Source of the DNA: Absidia repens
Lineage: Eukaryota > Mucoromycota > Mucoromycetes > Mucorales > Cunninghamellaceae
NCBI GenBank assembly: GCA_002105175.1
Contig: MCGE01000023.1
Coordinates: 484,501-548,500 of the forward strand
Direction of reading: 5' to 3'
DNA length: 64,000 nucleotides
Part shown: positions 57,447 to 64,000 of the stretch, in pieces
How the letters are laid out: every line of letters begins with the position of its first letter
How positions within the stretch are numbered: the stretch's first letter is position 1
The notes under the pieces: model-generated
What the model saw: only the letters and a program-made list of their open reading frames with translations
What the model was told of the DNA's origin: nothing
The model's database searches: none
Program-made: the position numbers and the translations under genes

Positions 57447-60400
57447 ATGTCAGACAAGAAAACGTCCCATGAAGATACAATTGCAACAACACAACCTCGA
57501 CCCCCACGAAGAAAACCAGCATTACCAAATATACATCCGGACGATGCTAAAGACAAGGTCTTCACGGCTATTTTGAAAGCTTTGTTGAAAAAAGGAAACA
57601 AACCTAGTTCACCAAAGGAATTGGCTAATGATATCGTGAAACATAAATACGCAACATTGGGGTAAAGACTTATATCATTAAAATTTCTGATTGCAATGAA
57701 TATATGGGAAACAAAATGTTCAACTTTTATTTTCCTTTTCGTTTTTATTTTAGTGGTGCCACTCCTTTTGCGACCGTCTCTTCTCGGATATCACAACATT
57801 TTAAGCGTGCTGCGGAACACAATCCTCCAAGGGCTCCTTTATTGGCGAAGCATGTTGACCAACGACATTCACGAAAAATCAACTATAGTCTTATTACACC
57901 AGGGGATAACTCAGCTAGCACCATGAAACCATCGTCCGATTCATCATCTTCCGCGGCATCACCATCACCATCACTATCACAAAAATCAACATTATCGGCG
58001 ACTTTACGTCAACAAGGGCAGCATCCATTGTTGCAGCACCATGGGGAGAAATCATTATCATCATCATCACCAAAGAACGACCTTGAAGAAAAATCATCAG
58101 ATTCATCAATTACATTATCAGACGAAGAACCGCATCAACCAATGGATAGTGGATCAGCAGATCAGCAACACTTTTTACGATCTTCATCGCTCACTGGCAG
58201 CAAATCTCATCGTCCATCATCAGCATTAAGAAGAAGGAAGCGTACGAGAACGAGGGACGGTTCGCCGGGAATGGGTACACATCATCAGCATCATCATCAA
58301 TCAGACTCGGACCAAGACTCATCAGAATCGAAACGACCTCGACGGGAATCATCAATTATTGGGTTTCCTTCCTTCAGCAAACATCATCACCACCACAACA
58401 CTACCAACCATATGGAAAATACGTCACCAACAAAATTGGATTCAGACGAAGATGATAGTGAAGCGGAGTACTCGGATTATTATGAAGATATGATGAAAGG
58501 AGATGAAACAATGGCACATATTGAAATCTCAAGGCGACGATCCTCTGTCTTCCGGCGGCCCAGCAGCACGGTCAACTCTGGTTCCACAACAACAACAACA
58601 ACAACAACAATCACACCAAACGATTCAACTGACTCACCGAAATTGGTAGGACGAAAACTTTCTCTGCCTCTGAACGGTCTACTTGGTGACAACGAATTTT
58701 GGACTCCTTACACGTTTGAGCAAGATTTGACCAACGACAATATGTATATTCCTGAACATAACTCCTCGAACCACTCCCACCCACAAATGAACCATCAGCC
58801 CCAAATATCTCTGAACATTGTCCCGCCAGAATCCATATCTGAAACCGAATTGGAATTATACTTTGGTGGCCCCACCTTATCGACAAATACCTCTGGAAAC
58901 AATAACAACAACAACAATAAATGGCTCAATCCAAACTTATCAAATGCATCAGCAAGAACAGCTCGGAAAAGTTTTTGTAGTGTCTCCAATGGAAAGGAAG
59001 CATCACTTTTACACCGCGCTCTCATGGCGAACTCTGCACGTGGTAGATTGTCTCCTACTACAACAAAAGTGGACGATGATGACGATGATGATGATGACAA
59101 CGAAGTGGAGCCACCAATGCGTCGTAGATCATGGCCTCTCGTTGGAACAGCCTTGATGAATCAGGATGACGAGCCGATTTCCTTTGACAACAGAACTCCC
59201 GACAAAGCGACATCGGAAGAACCTCATCAAGATGTACGAAAATCAGCAGCGACAGCATTGATACAACAGCAACCAAGCAAATATGTAGAAGGTTACAATG
59301 ACACCGATCGAACTAGCAGCAGAGAGGGTAACGATGAAAAAGGACCTGGCCAGAACAAAACACTTGATGCGGCAGCAATTCATCTGAAGGAAGAAGCAAT
59401 CGAATCCAGCGTCAACAACCGCGATGGAGACTCAACTACATCCATCAGCAAATCATATTCAGAAAACGGCCACCAATTCACAATCACGAAAAAGGTCTTG
59501 GGGAACCTTCAATGCTACGAATTGGATTCACCTGATGATATACCGGATACCAAAGTCTTACGCTTCATTGCATCAAATGATGGGGCTAGTGAACACGTTG
59601 CTCTTCGAACACGACATGCAGATTCAACGAAACATGAACAGCGACGGAATAGTCAGCATTTCTATTTAGTGGAAGGGTGTGTCAATGCTACTCAACTTCG
59701 AAAAGCTGCTCGACCGGTGTTGGGGAAAGGCTCATTCGATGCTACAGCTGAAGCGGAAGAAGGTCGATTAGTGGTGACTCTCACAAAGGGTTCTATGGAA
59801 TGTCGTGGTGCATGGTAATTTTTTTTTTTTCAACGGGAGGGGTATGATGCTTATAGGTATATTTATTTTATTTCTCTTACATTTAGGGTCACGTTGGCTC
59901 GCGCTCGAAAACTGGTGGATGAATTTGAAATAGAAAGCTCTCCTGGTTTGGCAAGGCTACTCGGCGATGATCCAATGAATGAACAGCATGACTCAAAGCG
60001 ACGCACTTCATCCACTAGTGAAAGTAAGTTTTGCAAAAATGGCTCATGCATCATGAGCCTCATGCTAATTTTTTTTTTATTTGTTAGACAATGATGCGGC
60101 ATCTCCAACATCAATCATCTCTGTCGACGTTCCTACAGGCAAACTAGGATCAGCATCAGCACCGGTATCAAGCGATGAAGCAGATGACGAAGAATTTGTT
60201 AGATTCGAAGAAGATGACAAGACGCCAACAAACACTATTTCTCAAGGTGACACGAAAAAGATGGATGCAAAGCCAACGCCAATCATCACCACACCCATCT
60301 CTACTGCGCCAACATCGATATCTCCATCATCATCAAATACAAATCCTCCACCTACGGATACGCCAAATTTCAACTTATCTGCATTCCAGCAATTAGCGGC

Positions 60401-62357
60401 TGCAATTCCGGGCTTATCCAACGTGACACCCACTCTTGACCTGGCAAGATCTTTTGCTTCATACATGCAAGCCGTGGCAAAAGCAACATCTGGATCTACA
60501 ACCCCACACTCGCCATCTGTACCATCAGGAACATCCGTGCCATCCTCACCATTGGCTGCATTTGATATCAGGTCTGCTTTGGCTCGATTTCCTGCACTGG
60601 ACGCTTTACTCAAGAAGGATTCATCACTTGCTGGACTTCAACCCACTACATCCCAATCTGTACCAACGTCCCCCACTGGAGGTGTGCCACTGGGAATTAC
60701 CGATACCAACAAAATCTTCCCTACAACACCTACCAACCCACCAATCTATATCACTGTTATCGACAATGTGACAGTCTGTGTTGCAAATCTGAGTATATCC
60801 GGTGGCGACACTGCGGACAAGACCTACAATGTAATGCGGCGAATGGACACTGGATTTGTCAACGGTACCACTCTATTGACGGTGGGTGGAATTGATACTG
60901 AACGTGAACGTAGCATGATCTTGAGTTTTGAAATGGAACGCATTCGGATACCAAACAGGAACAGTGAATTATGTGGCACATGGATACCATTACGACGTGC
61001 ACAGGAACTGGCGGTGACCTGCTCTATACAAAATCGACTAGGGCCTTTCCTCAGTGACCGTTTGGAAAGCTATTTCTCGTCTACTATACCAATCTCTCGT
61101 GGACCATCCGGTGTACGTGGTGGCAAACCAATCACGGGTCTAAGGCGATCGTCCAGTGGCAGTGATCATGGAAATGGGAACTCTTTGCTTATGATGTCAG
61201 CAGCTGCGGCCGCAACAGAATCATCACAACGGAAGTCAGCATCATCTACCCAATTACAACAACTACTATTGTCACATCCGTACAAAACCCTCAAATTAGG
61301 TGGTACGAACAACTCTTCTCATGGCACGCTAAAGGCACCTCTACTCGGCAACTTTGATCGCACGAAGGATCTTCGGCAACAACGCTCCATCTCGGTCATT
61401 AACAGTCGACGTCCTTACAGCAAAAGTGATGATGATACGCCTGATTCAGCTGGTTTAGAACAGCGACCTAAGCAACAACAGCCGGACGTGGATATTGATA
61501 TTTTGAACGACAATGACTCGGATGCTGACACAGAATCGGATACGGATGTGAATGAAGTCAGGCAACAGATGAAGCGGATGCGTGATGCAGCAATTGATGC
61601 GATGGAAACTGGTCATTCAATGGATTTGGAAGAACTACTCAGTCGAGCCAGCGGACCTATTGTACAACCAGCACGATCGAATCATATACGGCCATCCCCA
61701 CTGCCAGCAACGTCAACCCCAGGCGGATCAGCAACGACAATTAAACGGCGACGCCTATTTGATATTGATGAAGAAGGAAATGCACCTCCGGCATTTAGGA
61801 AACCGGCCAACTTTTTACCGCATGGACGAAGGCGACCTCCAACGATAGGAAACAGCGGCCCAAATAGTACGTGGATAGGTGGTGGTGCTGGCAAACTGAC
61901 GACATCCATGATCAAAAAATCAGCTTCTTGGAATGGCAGTCTCCCTCTTCCTCGAAACAACGTTGTTCTACCTGGGAATAAAAAAGTAGCTAATGGGTCC
62001 AAGCGAAAGAAAACAACGCAGCGGAAAAATTCGAACGATGACAACAACAACAACCATGTAGTGGAACATCAAGAAAAGCCCACTCTAGTCAAGTCGATCG
62101 GATCTTCAACAACAATATCAAATAGCATATCCACTGTACCAGCAACATCATCACCATTATCGTCCAATATAGATGCAACAACAACAACCAATACCTCGCC
62201 CAATAACAAAAATGAAGGCCCTACTATCCCGAAGGATCAAACTACGCCTCCTGCTTCCGACGACACAGTGTCAACGACAAAGTCCATAGCACTGGATGAA
62301 GATGAAGACGAGGAAATCGATATTGGTGGCAGCGACGATGATGATGATGTACGATAG
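57447..62357 (+). CDS. Large nuclear protein: GDS1-type winged helix plus tandem KilA-N/APSES-like domains
   Basis: Exons 57447-57661, 57754-59814, 59887-60023 and 60088-62357 give 1560 residues. Residues ~28-105 look like the GDS1-type winged helix: DKVFTAILKALLKKGNKPSS, then KELANDIVKHKYATLGGATP and VSSRISQHFKRAAEHNPP. The first intron splits this domain. Around 635-760 lies a KilA-N/APSES-like domain (HFYLVEGCVNATQLRKAARP, then MECRGAWVTLARARKLVDEF). A second lies at ~975-1080 (MRRMDTGFVNGTTLLTVGGI, then ELCGTWIPLRRAQELAVTCS and GPFLSDRLESYF). The linkers are Ser/Pro/His/Asp/Asn-rich and disordered, with basic clusters like RRRKRTRTR, and the C-terminus is acidic. A sequence-specific regulator is inferred; the target is unknown. 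Confidence 0.8.
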
Positions 62358-62716
62358 ATTTAGTCTGTATAAATGTGTATTTAGTTATAGTTTACTTTTT
62401 ATTATTATTACTGTTATTAGCCACTTCCTTTTTCATTTCCTTTCCGTTTCCCTTGACCTTCTTCCTTTTTTCCCCTTTTTTTATTTTCCCTTTATTTTTA
62501 TATTATTTTTGAATCATGACTTCATAGTTTGAAAAAAAAAGTTTGACATTATCTTTGTATATCTTTTATCTTTATTTATTTAATTACTCCCAATAAAATT
62601 TTTGGTTTCTTCATTTTTTTCTTTTGACACGATCGGGGATTTAAAAATGGTATGTGCACCAAAAACAAGTAAAACAGTAAATTCTAACGTATGCTTTTTT
62701 AGATTTATTGTTATCG
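62358..62716. other. Intergenic, MAD2 promoter
   Basis: A 359 nt AT-rich gap. An AATAAA lies at ~62592, and GATCGGGGATTTAAAAA begins at ~62632, about 83 nt before the MAD2 start. Confidence 0.5.
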
Positions 62717-63752
62717 ATGGCATCCGACTCTCGCATTGCCTTGGAGAGCACCTCCGACATGGTGGTCGACTTTTTTGGTAAACAATAAAAACAGTAATAT
62801 AGGAATACAGTAATATATGCTTACTAAACGCCTTTTTATTCTTACTCTTATTTGTTTACTGACCAGAAACAAGTATACACAGGTATTAAAATCAGCAAAT
62901 AGATAATACTGCATCACAAACCAGTTGATCTCTTATTTGACCAAATATTTTTTTATCACTATCGTAGTATTTTGTACCAACGTGGTGTTTATCCACCTGA
63001 AGACTTCAAACAGACAAAACGATTTGGCGTCTCTATTCTAATGTCTATCAATCCAGAACTCAATGCCTATCTCGATGAAATTGTGCAACAACTTAAAGGT
63101 AACTTATCAAACGATAGAAAAAGAACAGCGTGCTTTGCAAGTAAGTGTATAATGGAACTAACTCACCTTTGATGTGTGTATTTAGCTTGGCTGAAGACAA
63201 ACCACATCAACAAACTGGTTCTGGTTATCAAGTCGAAGGAAACGAACGAAACCTTGGAACGATGGCAATTTGACGTGAAAGTGGTGAAGAATAACCACAG
63301 GTGATTGAAAGAATAAAACAGACTGCTGGATCACAGTGATTAACTTCATAAAGTACTAATCGTATTTTGTGATCTTTCTCTTCTGATAGACTGTCCAAAA
63401 CCTCGTCAGGTGATAACAGTGTCAATGCTGCAAAAGAAATACGAGGTATTATGCGTCAAATTGTTGCTAGTGTATCCTTCTTGCCAATCCTCGATGACGA
63501 TGATTGTAAGTATAGTATTTTTATTTTTATCTTCTGATTACCAAATGATGCAATTTATTCATATCTTTTCCTTTAGGCACTTTCAATATCCTTGTTTATG
63601 CATCGGAAGACGCCGAGGTACCATTGACTTGGGCGGACACGGACGCCAATTTGATCCGTGGCGGTGGTGAACATGTCCGGTTACAATCACTCTCTACTGA
63701 TGACCACAATATTGATACTGTTGTTAGTTACCGAATAGAAGATCCATTTTAG
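62717..63752 (+). CDS. MAD2: Spindle assembly checkpoint protein MAD2 (HORMA domain)
   Basis: Exons 62717-62777, 62867-62882, 62968-63098, 63186-63300, 63390-63505 and 63577-63752 give 204 residues, near the usual ~205. Exon 2 is a 16 nt microexon (ETSIH) that bridges VVDFF to SILYQRGVYPPEDF. MAD2 senses unattached kinetochores and holds Cdc20 in the mitotic checkpoint complex. Blocks seen are FKQTKRFGVSIL, ELNAYLDEIVQQLK, LVLVIKSKETNETLERWQFD, VKVVKNN, EIRGIMRQIVASVSFLPIL and the C-terminal safety-belt region ending DTVVSYRIEDPF. No catalytic residues are expected. Dad3, another kinetochore component, lies 13 kb away, with no sign of linkage. Confidence 0.95.
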
Positions 63753-64000
63753 AATACATACTTTAGTTGTTGTTGAGCCTATTATATATCATATTTGTAA
63801 ATAAAAAAATATCATTCTATATTTTGTCTTCCTCCTCCCATCTTTTGTATTTAGCCTCAATAAACACATAGTTTATCGTTTATATATATATATATATACT
63901 AATGTGTTCTTTTGAATTTGATATATGTACGCCGTTTATTTTAATGCGTTATGTTAAATGATGATCGACGAACAATGTTTCGACTTCTTTTTTTTTTTTT
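63753..64000. other. MAD2 3' flank to window edge
   Basis: An AATAAA at ~63800, a (TA)n patch at ~63881-63898, and a terminal T-run. No gene was recognised. Confidence 0.5.

Noticed and set aside
60242..60613. 123-residue antisense open frame in the winged-helix gene
   Set aside because: A shadow of the Ser/Thr/Pro-rich coding region, and its Gly/Asp/Val composition is the expected complement.

Overview
The window is nuclear DNA of a fungus, most likely an early-diverging one of the Mucoromycota (Mucorales type). It is AT-rich and gene-dense. Nearly every gene is cut by several short GT-AG introns (mostly about 50-90 nt), intergenic gaps are often only 100-500 nt, and homopolymer A/T runs are common. 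Exon chains below were built by hand from splice sites and reading phase. Every complete chain listed sums to a whole number of codons.

Left part (1-13.2 kb): a CUE-domain protein running off the left edge, a head-to-head pair of Zn2Cys6 transcription factors, the exosome subunit RRP46, a gene-poor 2.6 kb stretch with a dispersed repeat, ceramide glucosyltransferase, and a small FHA protein. Middle (13.2-36 kb): a 3 kb repeat-bearing gap, a short-chain dehydrogenase, a PX-AGC protein kinase, TRAPP subunit TRS31, eIF2D/Tma64, a membrane alpha/beta hydrolase, a broken F-box/LRR gene, a GPI-anchored wall-type protein and hexokinase. Right part (36-64 kb): an SCY1-like pseudokinase, protein phosphatase methylesterase, ribosomal proteins eL21 and uS4, a TRAF-type RING protein, a 61-residue YABBY/HMG-like protein, a DASH Dad3-like subunit, PTRHD1, TRM1, SNX3/Grd19, the t6A dehydratase Tcd1/2, a 1560-residue winged-helix/KilA-N-like nuclear protein and MAD2.

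The genes are mostly housekeeping and do not form one pathway. Loose themes are RNA and translation (RRP46, eIF2D, eL21, uS4, TRM1, Tcd, SCYL1/Cex1), membrane traffic (TRS31, SNX3, SCYL1) and mitosis (MAD2, Dad3). I see no gene cluster, no CRISPR array, no tRNA or rRNA gene and no intact transposon. I found no clear new enzyme system.

The observations most worth a second look are: (i) a GC-rich box of the form GCGG or CGGG followed by a TTTGAA-like core, recurring about 80-170 nt upstream of many start codons; (ii) a diverged roughly 1 kb non-coding repeat present in two long copies, an inverted partial copy and a fragment; (iii) very small internal exons (15, 16 and 23 nt); and (iv) the broken F-box gene.
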